DNA from: SSC3 sp963769585 | GTDB lineage: Bacteria > Actinomycetota > Actinomycetes > Propionibacteriales > Nocardioidaceae | Assembly (NCBI GenBank): GCA_963769585.1 | Contig: CAVYMJ010000006.1 | Span: 2,356,001 to 2,420,000 of the forward strand | Direction of reading: 5' to 3' | Length of the DNA stretch: 64,000 nt | Part shown: piece by piece, positions 51,641 through 60,941 of the stretch | Numbering within the stretch: position 1 is the first letter of the stretch | Layout: each line of letters starts with the position of its first letter | The notes under the pieces: generated by a model | The model's database searches: none | Seen by the model: only the letters and a program-made list of their open reading frames with translations | What the model was told of the DNA's origin: nothing | Translations under genes and position numbers: made by a program

Positions 51641-52984
51641 TCAGCGCCTGGTCAGGGTGACGGGAAGCCCGTCCGAGGGCACCGGCAGCGACTTCCAGTT
51701 CACCGGCATCTCGTAGGCGGGCGGCACGGACCAGTCGTAGTGCAGCAGCATCTGGTGCATCACGGACTTGACCTCCATGCCGCCGAAGTACATCCCGATG
51801 CACTTGTGCACGCCGCCCCCGAAGGGCAGGTAGGCATAGCGGTGGGCCTTGTCCTCGCGACGTTCGGGACCGAACCGCTCCGGGTCGAACCTGCGGGGGT
51901 CGGTCCAGATCGACGGGAGCTGGTGGGTGAGTTGGACCCCCAGCCCGACCATCGTCCCTTCGGGCACGAAGTACCCGGCCAGGTCGGTGTCCTTCACGGT
52001 CATCCTGGCGATTCCTGGGAGGGGGCTCTGTAGCCGCATCGACTCCTTCATCACCAGGTCGAGCGAGCTGAGCGAGTCTATGTCGCCGTACTCCAGCGCG
52101 TCCTTGTCGAGCGCCAGCGACTCCTGGCGACAGCGCTGCTGCCAGGCCGGGTTCTTGGCCAGGTAGTAGGCCATCGCCGTCATCGTCGAGGTGGAGGTGT
52201 CGTGCGCGGCCATGATCAGGAAGATCATGTGGTCGACCACGTCGCGGTCGGTGAAGCGCTCGCCGTTCTCGCCCTCGATCTGGCAAAGCGCATGAAGCAG
52301 GTCATCCCCGTCACGCTGTCTTGCCTCGCGGACGCGCGGGTACAGGTACTCCTCAAGGATCTTCCGGGCGCGCAGCCCGCGGGCCCACCTCGTTCCGGGC
52401 ACCGGCCGTCGGATGATGGCAGTCGCGGCGTTCACGCACTGCCGGAAGGCCTTCAGCACGCGCTGCGCGTCGGCCCCGACCCGGTCTCCCATGAAGGTGT
52501 CCGTCGCGATCTCCAGACCAAGGTTCTTGACCCGGGGATAGAACTCGAACTGCTCGACGTCTCCCCAGGAGGCGACCGTCCTGGAGATCGTGGGGGTCAT
52601 GCCCTCGAGGTAGCCCTCGAGTCGGGGACGGGTGAAGGCTTGCTGCAGGATGTGCCGGTTCTGGTGGTGCTCCTCGAAGTCGAGCAGCATCAGCCCCCGC
52701 TCGAAGAACGGTCCGATGAGGAACGACCAGGCCGGGCCGTTGGCAAAGGCCTTCTCCTTGTTGGCCAGGACCTCACCGATCGCCGCAGGCCCGACCACGG
52801 AGACCTGGGTGAGACCGAGCCCCTTGGTCCAGTACACGTCGCCGTACTTGTCGTAGTAGCTCAGGTCGTTGAAGGCCTTGCCCCGGAAGAGCGACCAGTT
52901 GTTGTGCACCAAAGGCAGGCCGCCGTCGCCGGGCATGCCCTTGAGGCCGGCTGCGCGAGCCTGGGGTTCGGCAAGCAGGGTCAT
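51641..52984 (-). CDS. cytochrome P450 (CYP136/CYP26-like)
   Basis: 447 residues from ATG 52984 (RBS GAGGAG). The I-helix oxygen-activation motif is in LIMAAHDTSTSTMTAMAYYL, ExxR in KESMRLQSPLP, and the haem loop FGGGVHKCIGMYFGG provides the cysteine ligand. HHQNRHILQQAFTRPRLEGYL and the divergent TetR gene recall the mycobacterial cyp136-TetR pair, though the assignment to that family is tentative. No ferredoxin gene is adjacent. Substrate unknown, lipid-like by context. Confidence 0.88.
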   Translation of the reverse strand: MTLLAEPQARAAGLKGMPGDGGLPLVHNNWSLFRGKAFNDLSYYDKYGDVYWTKGLGLTQVSVVGPAAIGEVLANKEKAFANGPAWSFLIGPFFERGLMLLDFEEHHQNRHILQQAFTRPRLEGYLEGMTPTISRTVASWGDVEQFEFYPRVKNLGLEIATDTFMGDRVGADAQRVLKAFRQCVNAATAIIRRPVPGTRWARGLRARKILEEYLYPRVREARQRDGDDLLHALCQIEGENGERFTDRDVVDHMIFLIMAAHDTSTSTMTAMAYYLAKNPAWQQRCRQESLALDKDALEYGDIDSLSSLDLVMKESMRLQSPLPGIARMTVKDTDLAGYFVPEGTMVGLGVQLTHQLPSIWTDPRRFDPERFGPERREDKAHRYAYLPFGGGVHKCIGMYFGGMEVKSVMHQMLLHYDWSVPPAYEMPVNWKSLPVPSDGLPVTLTRR

Positions 52985-53031
52985 CGTCAGCACGCTCCTC
53001 GTAACCGGGACATTGGCAACCTAGATCTGAT

Positions 53032-53068
53032 AACGATCGTTGTCAACAGTCTCGGCTGGCCTTACGCT
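53032..53068 (+). promoter_or_regulatory. leaderless tetR promoter with AACGATCGTT operator
   Basis: -35 TTGTCA (53040-53045), 17-bp spacer, -10 TACGCT (53063-53068), ending six bases before the tetR ATG, so transcription should begin at the start codon. The perfect 10-bp palindrome AACGATCGTT (53032-53041), within the larger imperfect GATAACGATCGTTGTC, overlaps the -35 and also lies upstream of the divergent P450. Confidence 0.6.
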
Positions 53069-53074
53069 GTGTCC

Positions 53075-53698
53075 ATGACCGAGCCCCGCCCGTACGCCGG
53101 CCGCACCCTTGCGGAGCGCCGTGAGGCTCGGCGCATGCAGCTGATCCAGACGGGGCTCGACTGCCTGCACGAGGAAGGACTCGCTGGCATCAGCGTCCGG
53201 ACGGTCTGCGCCAGGGCGCGGCTCACCCCCCGGTACTTCTACGAGAACTTCGCCAACCTCGACGAGCTGCTGGTCGCCCTGGTCGACCACGTCGGCGACC
53301 AGGTCGCCACAGTGAGCGTGGAGAACATGGTCGCGCACGCCGGGGACGTCCAGGCCCAGATTCGCGAGGGCCTGGTCGCCGTCTTCGACGTGGTGCTCTC
53401 CGACCCGCGCAAGGCCAGCGTCCTGCTCGCCGCGGCCGCCCAGGAAGCGATGCAGGCCCGCCAGCAGCAGCGCTTCCTGGAGTTCACCGCGATCACCGTT
53501 GAGTTCCTCTCCGGCACCGAGCACGTCGACCCGGTCCGGATCCGGCCGCTGGCCCTCTTCATGGTCGGGGGAGCGGTGGAGCTGATAAGCGCCAAGCTCT
53601 CCGGCCTGATCGAACTGACCGACCAGGAGCTCATCGACCGCTGCGCCGAGATGTTCCTGGCGGGCTGGGAAGCGGCCGGAGTACCGCTACCCACCTGA
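53075..53698 (+). CDS. TetR-family transcriptional regulator
   Basis: 207 residues from ATG 53075. The N-terminal helix-turn-helix spans about 20-65 (GLAGISVRTVCARARLTPRY then FYENFANLDEL), and the helical C-terminal domain is ligand-binding. It is divergent from the P450 at 51641-52984 with 90 bases between the starts. The AACGATCGTT palindrome there is the expected operator, giving autoregulation and P450 control. Confidence 0.87.
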   Translation: MTEPRPYAGRTLAERREARRMQLIQTGLDCLHEEGLAGISVRTVCARARLTPRYFYENFANLDELLVALVDHVGDQVATVSVENMVAHAGDVQAQIREGLVAVFDVVLSDPRKASVLLAAAAQEAMQARQQQRFLEFTAITVEFLSGTEHVDPVRIRPLALFMVGGAVELISAKLSGLIELTDQELIDRCAEMFLAGWEAAGVPLPT

Positions 53699-53721
53699 CG
53701 TCACCAGAGGGATCGCCGAAT

Positions 53722-56283
53722 ATGCTGCAGCCTGTGAACGAGGACGCGCCAACGGCCCATCAGCTGCGTCGTTCACTCGCCCGAGCGGCCCGCGGCGTCG
53801 GCCTCGATCTCGACGAGGCGACGGCTCTGCTGGGGGCGCGGGGCGAGGACCTGGCGGCGCTGTGTGCCTCCGCGGCCCGGGTCCGGGATGCCGGACTGCT
53901 GACCTCGGGCCGCCCGGGGGTGGTCACCTACTCCCCCAAGGTCTTCATCCCGCTGACCCGCCTGTGTCGCGACCGCTGCCACTACTGCACGTTCGTCACC
54001 GTCCCCGGAAAGCTGGTGGCCGAGGGACAGGCGCCTTACCTGACCGCCGACGAGGTGCTCGCCATCGCTTCCCAGGGTGCGGCGATGGGATGCAAGGAGG
54101 CCTTGTTCACCCTGGGAGACCGGCCGGAGGAGCGCTGGCCCGAAGCCCGGCAGTGGCTGGAGGAGTCGGGCTACGAGTCGACCCTGGACTACGTCCGGGC
54201 GATGTCGGTCAGGGTGCTCGAGGAGACCGGCCTGCTCCCCCACCTCAACCCCGGGGTAATGACCTGGGCCGAGATCAACCGGCTCAAGGCGGTCGCTCCG
54301 TCGATGGGGATGATGCTCGAGACGACCTCCACCAGGCTGTTCACCGAGAAGGGGCAGGCCCACTACGGCTCGCCGGACAAGGACCCCGCAGTCCGGCTGC
54401 GGGTGCTCGAGGACGCCGGCAGGCTCTCAGTTCCCTTCACCACGGGGATCCTGGTGGGCATCGGCGAGACCCGCAGGGAGCGGGCCGAGTCGATCTTCGC
54501 GATCCGCCGCGTCGCCCAGCACTACGGCCACATCCAAGAGGTCATCGTGCAGAACTTCCGCGCGAAGCCCGACACCGCAATGCGGTCGGCTGACGACCTC
54601 CCCCTGGACGAGTACCTCGCCGCCATCGCGGTGACCCGGCTGGTGCTGGGGCCCAAGATGCGCGTCCAGGCACCCCCGAACCTTGTCGACCTCGCTGAGT
54701 GCGGGGCCCTCCTGGGCGCCGGCGTAGACGACTGGGGTGGCGTCTCCCCGCTGACACCGGACCACGTGAACCCCGAGCGCCCCTGGCCCTCGCTGGACCG
54801 GCTGCGATCGGTGACCTCGGCCGCCGGTTTCACCCTCACCGAAAGGCTGACGGTCCACCCCGGCTACGTGCTCGCCGGTGAGCCGTGGATCGACCCGCGG
54901 GTCAGCAGCCACGTCGCCGCACTTGCGACCCCGGACGGCCTGGCTGACCCCGACGTACGGGCGAACGGGCTGGCCTGGCAGGAGCCCGACGGCGGCTTCG
55001 CTGCGGTGGGCCGAACCGACCTGCACGTCTCGATCGACACCGAGGGCCGCACCGCGGACCGTCGCGACGACTTCGACTCCGTCTATGGGGACTGGGAGTC
55101 GGTCCGCCAGACCGTGGGAGGGTTCACAACCCGGGGGCCCGCGCCGCACCCGCCCGAGATCGCAGCGGCCCTACGTCAGGCCGAGGCCGACCCCCGCAAC
55201 CTGACCGACTGCCCAGGCACTGGCACTGATGACCGCCGACGGCGAGGCGCTGACAGGCGGTCATCGGGCTCGCAGACCACCTGCGCCGGGAGGTCAGCGG
55301 GGACGAGGTCACCTACGTGGTGAACCGCAACATCAACTTCACCAACGTCTGCTACACCGGCTGCCGCTTCTGCGCGTTCGCCCAGCGACGCACAGACGCG
55401 GACGCGTACAGCCTCGACCTCGACCAGGTCGGGGACCGCGCCGAGGAGGCCTGGCGGCTCGGGGCCACCGAGGTCTGCATGCAAGGCGGTATCGACCCCG
55501 AGCTGCCTGGCACGGCGTACTTCGACCTTGCCGCGGCCGTGAAGAAGCGGGTCCCGGCGATGCACGTGCATGCGTTCTCTCCCATGGAGATCGTCAACGG
55601 TGCCTCCCGTACCAACCTGTCCTTCCGCGACTGGCTCCAGCGGGCCAGGGACTCCGGCCTCGACACGATCCCCGGCACGGCGGCGGAGATCCTCGACGAC
55701 GAGGTGCGCTGGGTCCTGACCAAGGGCAAGCTCCCGACAGACCAGTGGGTCGAGATCGTCACCACTGCACACGAGCTGGGCATCCGGTCGAGCTCGACCA
55801 TGATGTACGGCCACGTCGACCGTCCCGACCACTGGGTCACGCACCTACGGGTGCTCCAGCGGATCCAGGACCGAGACCGGGGGCTTCACCGAGTTCGTAC
55901 CGCTGCCGTTCGTACACACCAGTGCCCCGATCTACCTCGCCGGTGTCGCCCGGCCCGGCCCCACGATGCGCGACAACCTGGCGGTGCATGCAGTCAGCCG
56001 GATCATGCTGCACGGCCGGATCGACAACATCCAGACCTCGTGGGTCAAGCTCGGCATCGAAGGCACCCGCGCCATGCTCAACGCCGGCGCCAACGACCTG
56101 GGCGGCACGCTGATGGAGGAGACCATCTCCCGGATGGCCGGCTCCGAGCACGGGTCGGCCAAGACCGTCGCCGAGCTCACCGCCATCGCCGCAGGCATCG
56201 ACCGCCCGGTCAGACAACGGACGACCACCTACGACGTCGTCGAAAGGGCTCCGAGCCTGACCGGCAGCGCGTCCACCCCGTAG
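53722..56283 (+). pseudogene. fbiC: FO synthase CofGH/FbiC with three +1 frameshifts
   Basis: FO synthase makes the deazaflavin core of coenzyme F420 from tyrosine and 5-amino-6-ribitylaminouracil using two radical-SAM domains. The CofG half is intact in frame, with CxxxCxxC in CRDRCHYCTFV. The CofH half has CYTGCRFCAFAQRR. The halves are joined only if single extra bases are removed: a T near 55210 (before GCCCAGGCACTG), a G near 55257 (GGCGGTC) and a C near 55873 (GACCGAG). The three shifts sum to three, so the last part (GFTEFVPLPFVH to DVVERAP) returns to the original frame and stops at 56281-56283. Start ATG 53722 or GTG 53734. The gene overlaps the convergent P450 by 55 bases. Real decay or sequencing error is discussed in the findings. 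Confidence 0.85.
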
Positions 56284-57530
56284 ACGATCGACTTCTGCCG
56301 GAAGGGCAGGTCCAGCGTCTCCAGGGCAAGGTCCGGAAACCGCCTGGCCAGCGCCGGGTAGGCGATCCGCAGCTCCATCTTGGCCAGCTCGGCGCCCACG
56401 CAGCGGTGGAAGCCATGACCGAAGGCCAGGCTCGAGGAAGCCACTGAGCGCCGCGGGTCGAAGGTCTCCAGGGAGCGGCCATCGGCAGCGAGCGTCCGGT
56501 CGCGGTTTGTGCCGGCAAGGTGACACATCACCACGTCGCCGCGACCGATCCGCCGGCCGGCGATCTCGTGGTCGTGCTTGGCGAAGCGCGGGAAAGCCAC
56601 CTGGACGACGGCGAGGTAGCGGAGCAGCTCGTCGACTACCTTCTCCACGTCGGCGGTCCCGTTCGCGAGCCCGGCGTACTCCTCGGGATGGTTCAGCAGC
56701 ACAGCTGTCCCCAAGGCGAGCATCGACGCGCTCGTCTCCAGCCCACCGGTGAAGACGCCGTCGGCCAGCCCGCCGAGGTCGAAGTCGTTGATCTCGTCGC
56801 CGTGCTCGCGGATGATCTGGCCGACCAGCCCATCCCCCGGGTTCCTCCGCTGTTGTGCTGCGAAGTCGAGCAGGAACTCCCTCGACCCGGAGATGGCGCC
56901 GAGCGCCCCGGCTCCGCCGTACGTCACGTCGAAGCGGGCGGTGGCCAGGCTGCGGAACGTGTCTCGGTCCTCGACCGGTAGGCCGAGCAGCTCGCAGATC
57001 ACCTGGAAGGGCACAGGGAAGGCGAAGGTCGGCACCAGGTCGGTCACCGGACCACTGGCCGCCACGTCGTCAAGACAGTCGTCGATGATCCTTGCAATGC
57101 GAGGCCGGAGCCGCTCCAGCCGCCTCATCGTGAACTCGGGGGTCAGCAGCTTGCGCAGTCGGCTGTGCTCGGGCGGGTCGGTGAACCCGAGTCCGCCAAT
57201 GTCGCCCTCGGTGGCCGACCCGGACTTCTGGCCGACGAACGGACGGATGTCATTGCTGTAGCTGGCGTGGTCCGCGAGCACTCCGCGGGCCTCGGCGTCT
57301 CCCGTGACGAGCCAGACCGTGAGCCCGAAGAACGACGTCAGCCGGTGCACGGGGTGGTCCTCGCGAACCTCGGCGATGCGCGGAACCGGGTCGAAACCGT
57401 CCCGGTTGAGCGGCCAGGAGAGGGTCTCGGGCACTTGGTCGATCTTCGACAGGTCCAGCCCGCCACCGGCGGCGACCCGGGACAGCAGCGCTCCGCGGAC
57501 CCTCGCACGAAGGCTCGACGCGATGCTCAT
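56229..57530 (-). CDS. cytochrome P450
   Basis: 433 residues from ATG 57530, with RBS AGAGGAG eight bases upstream. LGFTDPPEHSRLRKLL (C-helix, HxxxR), the I-helix LADGVFTGGLETSASMLALG, ExxR in VDELLRYL and the haem loop FGHGFHRCVGAELAK place it with soluble bacterial class I P450s. In the I-helix GGLETS replaces the usual A-G-x-D/E-T: Gly-Leu-Glu-Thr keeps the acid-alcohol pair. Substrate unknown. Its 3' end overlaps fbiC on the other strand. Confidence 0.9.
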   Translation of the reverse strand: MSIASSLRARVRGALLSRVAAGGGLDLSKIDQVPETLSWPLNRDGFDPVPRIAEVREDHPVHRLTSFFGLTVWLVTGDAEARGVLADHASYSNDIRPFVGQKSGSATEGDIGGLGFTDPPEHSRLRKLLTPEFTMRRLERLRPRIARIIDDCLDDVAASGPVTDLVPTFAFPVPFQVICELLGLPVEDRDTFRSLATARFDVTYGGAGALGAISGSREFLLDFAAQQRRNPGDGLVGQIIREHGDEINDFDLGGLADGVFTGGLETSASMLALGTAVLLNHPEEYAGLANGTADVEKVVDELLRYLAVVQVAFPRFAKHDHEIAGRRIGRGDVVMCHLAGTNRDRTLAADGRSLETFDPRRSVASSSLAFGHGFHRCVGAELAKMELRIAYPALARRFPDLALETLDLPFRQKSIVYGVDALPVRLGALSTTS

Positions 57531-57617
57531 CAACCCGGCTCCTCTGGTGTACGACGGCCCGGGGACTCCCGACCACTGCTTCCAGAAGAATTGTAGTTAC
57601 CTCAGGCGTCGCGCAGG

Positions 57618-58874
57618 CTAACCGCGTCCGCTGGAGGACCTGGCGCGTCGTGAGACCGAGTCGATGGCAACCGCCAGGAGAAGAACGCCGCCGGTGACCA
57701 TGAACCGCACCGACGAGTCCACTCCCAGGAGGTTCAGCCCGGACTGGATGGACTGCAGGACCAGGATCCCCAGCAGCGCCGCGTACGCCGAGCCTCGCCC
57801 GCCGAAGAGGCTGGTACCGCCGATGACGGCCGCCGCGATAGCGGTGAGGTTGGTGTCCGTCCCGCCACTGGACTGGGACACCGAGGTCAGCTGCGCGGCA
57901 GCCAGGATGCCACCGACCGACGCAAACAGTCCGGTCATGGCGAAGACCGAGACGTAGATGCGGTCGACTTTGATGCCAGCCCGGCGAGCCGCCTCCACGT
58001 TGCCACCGACGGCGAAGACGTGGCGGCCCCAGCGCGTCTTGCGCAGCACCAGGTCCATCAGCACCACCAGAGCCACGAAGAAGAGGGTGAGGTAGCCGAA
58101 GCCCTTCGCGTTCCCCACCCCTAGGTAGTAGGCCAGATAGCCGAGCCCGACGGCCAGCAGGCCGGCCTTGATCGCTACCGAGGCATACCCGGGGGATGAG
58201 AGGTTCGCCGCGCGACGCCGTCTGATGGACCAGACCTTGCTGACGGCGTACACGACGACCACGGCCGCGACCAGGAGATACGCAGGCGTGCCCTCGACGT
58301 ACTTGCGACGGGCGAAGTCGAGCAGCCCGGAGTCGCGCGGCAGGTTCACGGTGCCGTTGGGTCCCAGCACCTTGAACTGGAGACCCAGGAAGGCCATCAG
58401 GCCGGCCAGGGTGATCACGAAGCTGGGCACCCCGACCCTGGTGTAGAGCAGGCCGTAGACCAGGCCGATGGCCAGCCCGGTGGCGGCACCGGCAAGCAGG
58501 CCGAGCAACAGCGACTGGCTGTGCTCGACGACGACCCAGGCAAGCACGGCGGCCGAGAGTCCGCTCACGGAGCCGACGGAGAGATCGATCTCCCCCAGCA
58601 GGAGAACCAAGACCACTCCGAGGGCGATCACGCCGACCGGGGCGGCGGCCTGGGTGATGGTGACCAGCTGCCGCGAGGAGAGGAAGACCGGCTCTTGGGA
58701 GTAGAAGAACAACGAGATGACCAGGAGGCCGAGGATGACCGGGAGCGCGCCGAGCTCGCCGCTGCGGAGCTGGCGGCCGAAGTTGGCGAGCATGCCACGC
58801 AGGCCCGCTTGCCCGACCACAAGCCGTTCGTCCGCGAGGTCGGCCGCCACGCTCTGGTTCTGGGGGTCGCTCAC
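57618..58874 (-). CDS. xylH: sugar (xylose-type) ABC transporter permease
   Basis: 418-residue membrane permease of the BPD_transp_2 family, about 10-12 hydrophobic segments. LLLGEIDLSVGSVSGLSAAV, GVPSFVITLAGLMAFLGLQ and the cytoplasmic NVEAARRAGIKVDR are typical of RbsC/XylH. The GTG start overlaps the ATPase gene stop (GTGA). It forms the translocation channel for the sugar delivered by the lipoprotein encoded at 59683-60768. Confidence 0.88.
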   Translation of the reverse strand: MSDPQNQSVAADLADERLVVGQAGLRGMLANFGRQLRSGELGALPVILGLLVISLFFYSQEPVFLSSRQLVTITQAAAPVGVIALGVVLVLLLGEIDLSVGSVSGLSAAVLAWVVVEHSQSLLLGLLAGAATGLAIGLVYGLLYTRVGVPSFVITLAGLMAFLGLQFKVLGPNGTVNLPRDSGLLDFARRKYVEGTPAYLLVAAVVVVYAVSKVWSIRRRRAANLSSPGYASVAIKAGLLAVGLGYLAYYLGVGNAKGFGYLTLFFVALVVLMDLVLRKTRWGRHVFAVGGNVEAARRAGIKVDRIYVSVFAMTGLFASVGGILAAAQLTSVSQSSGGTDTNLTAIAAAVIGGTSLFGGRGSAYAALLGILVLQSIQSGLNLLGVDSSVRFMVTGGVLLLAVAIDSVSRRARSSSGRG

Positions 58875-59683
58875 GAAGCAGAGCCCTTCTCGTGTGCCTT
58901 GCGAGCCCGCTCGGCCACGACGTTGTCCGAGGCACCGGTGATGGCCGCCACCAGCTGCTCGGTGGTGGCGTCGGCGACGCTGAACTCCGCGGCGTTCTTG
59001 CCGAGGCGCAGTACGACGATCCGGTCTGCGATGGCCTGCACGTCAGCCATGTTGTGGCTGATCAGGATCACTCCGAGCCCCTGGTCCCGCAGTCGCTCGA
59101 TCAGGTTGAGCACCTCGGCCGTCTGGGCGACGCCGAGAGCCGCGGTCGGCTCGTCGAGGAGCACGACCCGCGGCGAGCCGACCAGGCTGCGCGCGATGGC
59201 GACGGTCTGACGCTGGCCACCGGACAGGGAGGCGATCGGGATCCGGACGGACGGGATCTTCGCTGAGAGGCTGCGCAGCAGCCGCCACGACTCCTGCTCC
59301 ATGCCGACTTCGTCCAGCACCCCGGTGGCTAGCCGCTCCTGACCGAGGAACAGGTTGGCGACCACGTCGAGGTTGTCGCACAGAGCGAGGTCCTGGAACA
59401 CCGTGGCGATGCCAAGGACCTGGGCCTGGCTGGGCGAGTGGATCGAGACCTTCTCCCCAGCGATGCTGATGATCCCGTCGTCGGCCTGGTAGACCCCGGC
59501 GATGATCTTGACCAGCGTCGACTTGCCGGCACCGTTGTCGCCGACCAGGGCAACGACCTCTCCGGCCCGTACGTCGAGGTGGACATCGGTCAGCGCCTGG
59601 ACGGCGCCGAACCGCTTGGCGACCCCGACCAGGGAGAGAACTGCCTCCCCGGCCGGTGCCGCCGCTGCGAGTGTTTGAGCCAT
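58871..59683 (-). CDS. xylG: sugar ABC transporter ATP-binding protein, single nucleotide-binding domain
   Basis: 270 residues: Walker A VGDNGAGKSTLVKII (near residue 47), Q-loop TVFQDLALCDN, signature ASLSGGQRQTVAIARSL, Walker B VVLLDEPTAALGV and the switch His in LISHNMADV. Most carbohydrate-uptake-2 ATPases (XylG, RbsA, MglA) are ~500-residue double domains; this one is half length, so two copies would act per transporter. Its start shares one base with the xylF stop (TAATG). Confidence 0.88.
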   Translation of the reverse strand: MAQTLAAAAPAGEAVLSLVGVAKRFGAVQALTDVHLDVRAGEVVALVGDNGAGKSTLVKIIAGVYQADDGIISIAGEKVSIHSPSQAQVLGIATVFQDLALCDNLDVVANLFLGQERLATGVLDEVGMEQESWRLLRSLSAKIPSVRIPIASLSGGQRQTVAIARSLVGSPRVVLLDEPTAALGVAQTAEVLNLIERLRDQGLGVILISHNMADVQAIADRIVVLRLGKNAAEFSVADATTEQLVAAITGASDNVVAERARKAHEKGSAS

Positions 59684-60768
59684 TACCGCAGTCCAGCAGC
59701 CGCACAGTCGTCTGCATAGTCCGTGGTGCAGATTTGGTCGACTGTGAAGAGACCGGTGTCCACGATGTCGGTCTTCACGTTGTCCTTGGTGACCACGACC
59801 GGGTCGAAGATGAAGGACGCGGAGCCGTTGAAGTCCGTGGTCCCGGTGACGTCCTCGCCCCTGGCCAGCTGGACGGCCACCTCGGCGGCCTTCTCGGCCT
59901 CGATGAAGTAGGACTTGAAGATCGTCATGAACTGCTCACCTGCGACGATCCGCTGGATGCCAGCGAGCTCGGCGTCCTGGCCGGTGACGGGCGGGAGCTT
60001 GTTCGACGCGACCCCGGCACCCGTCAGCGCGGCGACCACCCCGCCTGCCTGACCGTCGTTGGCGGCGTAGACGCCGTCGATCTGGGAAGGCTCCGTCGCG
60101 CTCAGCTTGTCGGTCATGAACTTCTGCGCGTTCTCCGGGCTCCAGTCCGGGTTGTCGTACTCGCCCGCCTGCCCTCCGATGACCTTGACCCCGCTGGCGT
60201 CGAGGACGTTGTGCGCTCCGGTCTTGAACTGTGCCGCGTTCGGGTCGGCTGGGTCGCCGTTGAGCATGAAGATGCTGCCCTTGTTGCCGAGCTTGTCGAC
60301 CAGGGCCTGCATCTGCAGCTCGCCGACCCGTTCGTTGTCGAAGGACATGTAGTAGTCCGCGCCGCTGATGAACCGGTCGTAGGCGATCACCGGGATGTCG
60401 GCATCCTGCGCGTCGGTGACCATGGCCTCGGCGGACTTCCCATCCACTGGGTCGAGCACCATGACATCGACCTGCCGGTTGATCGCGGTGTCCACCTGCT
60501 GCTGCTGCTGCGTGGCCTTCCCGTCGGCGTTGAAGTACAGGACCTCGCAGTCGTCGCAGAGCTCCTTGACCTTCTTCTCGAAGATCGGCTTGTCGAACGC
60601 CTCGTACCGGGCCGTCTTCGACTCGGGAAGCAGCAGGGCGATCGTGCGGCCACCTGAGTCGCCATCGTCGCCGTTGTTCGCGTCGTTGGCTCCACAGGCC
60701 GCGAGGCTCGCGGCGGCAAGGACGGCCGCGGCCGCCAGCGGGGCCGCTCGACGAATGGGATGTGCCAC
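59683..60768 (-). CDS. xylF: D-xylose-type sugar-binding lipoprotein
   Basis: 361 residues: signal peptide with lipobox SLAACGAN (Cys near residue 25), then a periplasmic-binding-protein type 1 fold. IPVIAYDRFISGADYYMSFD and LNGDPADPNAAQFKTGAHNV resemble XylF. GTG start after a strong RBS GAGGAGGA. First gene of xylFGH and divergent from a ROK regulator. Xylose is the favoured ligand, but related pentoses or hexoses cannot be excluded. A small hairpin lies in its 5' leader (60785-60803). Confidence 0.87.
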   Translation of the reverse strand: MAHPIRRAAPLAAAAVLAAASLAACGANDANNGDDGDSGGRTIALLLPESKTARYEAFDKPIFEKKVKELCDDCEVLYFNADGKATQQQQQVDTAINRQVDVMVLDPVDGKSAEAMVTDAQDADIPVIAYDRFISGADYYMSFDNERVGELQMQALVDKLGNKGSIFMLNGDPADPNAAQFKTGAHNVLDASGVKVIGGQAGEYDNPDWSPENAQKFMTDKLSATEPSQIDGVYAANDGQAGGVVAALTGAGVASNKLPPVTGQDAELAGIQRIVAGEQFMTIFKSYFIEAEKAAEVAVQLARGEDVTGTTDFNGSASFIFDPVVVTKDNVKTDIVDTGLFTVDQICTTDYADDCAAAGLR

Positions 60769-60784
60769 GGTTCCTCCTCGGTTC

Positions 60785-60803
60785 GGGCGTCCTGCAGACG
60801 CCC
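60785..60803 (-). promoter_or_regulatory. hairpin in the xylF leader
   Basis: Perfect 7-bp stem GGGCGTC / GACGCCC with a CTGCA loop (plus-strand reading), 17 bases upstream of the xylF GTG. It could be an mRNA stabiliser or attenuator, or an operator; no evidence decides. Confidence 0.35.
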
Positions 60804-60835
60804 ACGGGCTGTTCCTGGGAAGTGTGCTCCGTCAC

Positions 60836-60934
60836 ATCGTTGCCGTCAAGACTTGAATGCTAGATCGTTGCCACCGCGTTACTTGGTAGGTAAACCGTCA
60901 CCTCTTGACGACTAGCCACCTCTAGGCCTTAGAT
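60836..60934. promoter_or_regulatory. divergent xylF/ROK control region
   Basis: Contains ATCGTTGCC twice in direct orientation (60836-60844 and 60864-60872), the perfect palindrome TCAAG-A-CTTGA between them (60846-60856), an imperfect 15-mer palindrome TTACTTGGTAGGTAA (60879-60893), and a promoter for the ROK gene: TTGACG (60905-60910), 18-bp spacer, TTAGAT (60929-60934), seven bases before the ATG (leaderless). ROK repressors commonly bind such sites between themselves and sugar operons. Confidence 0.55.
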
Positions 60935-60941
60935 TGCAGCC

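Noticed and set aside
53722..56283. Treating CofG (to 55323) and CofH (from 55317) as two intact separate genes
   Set aside because: The CofG frame ends in a non-conserved tail after the first insertion, and the CofH frame itself breaks at 55873, so neither is complete without correction.
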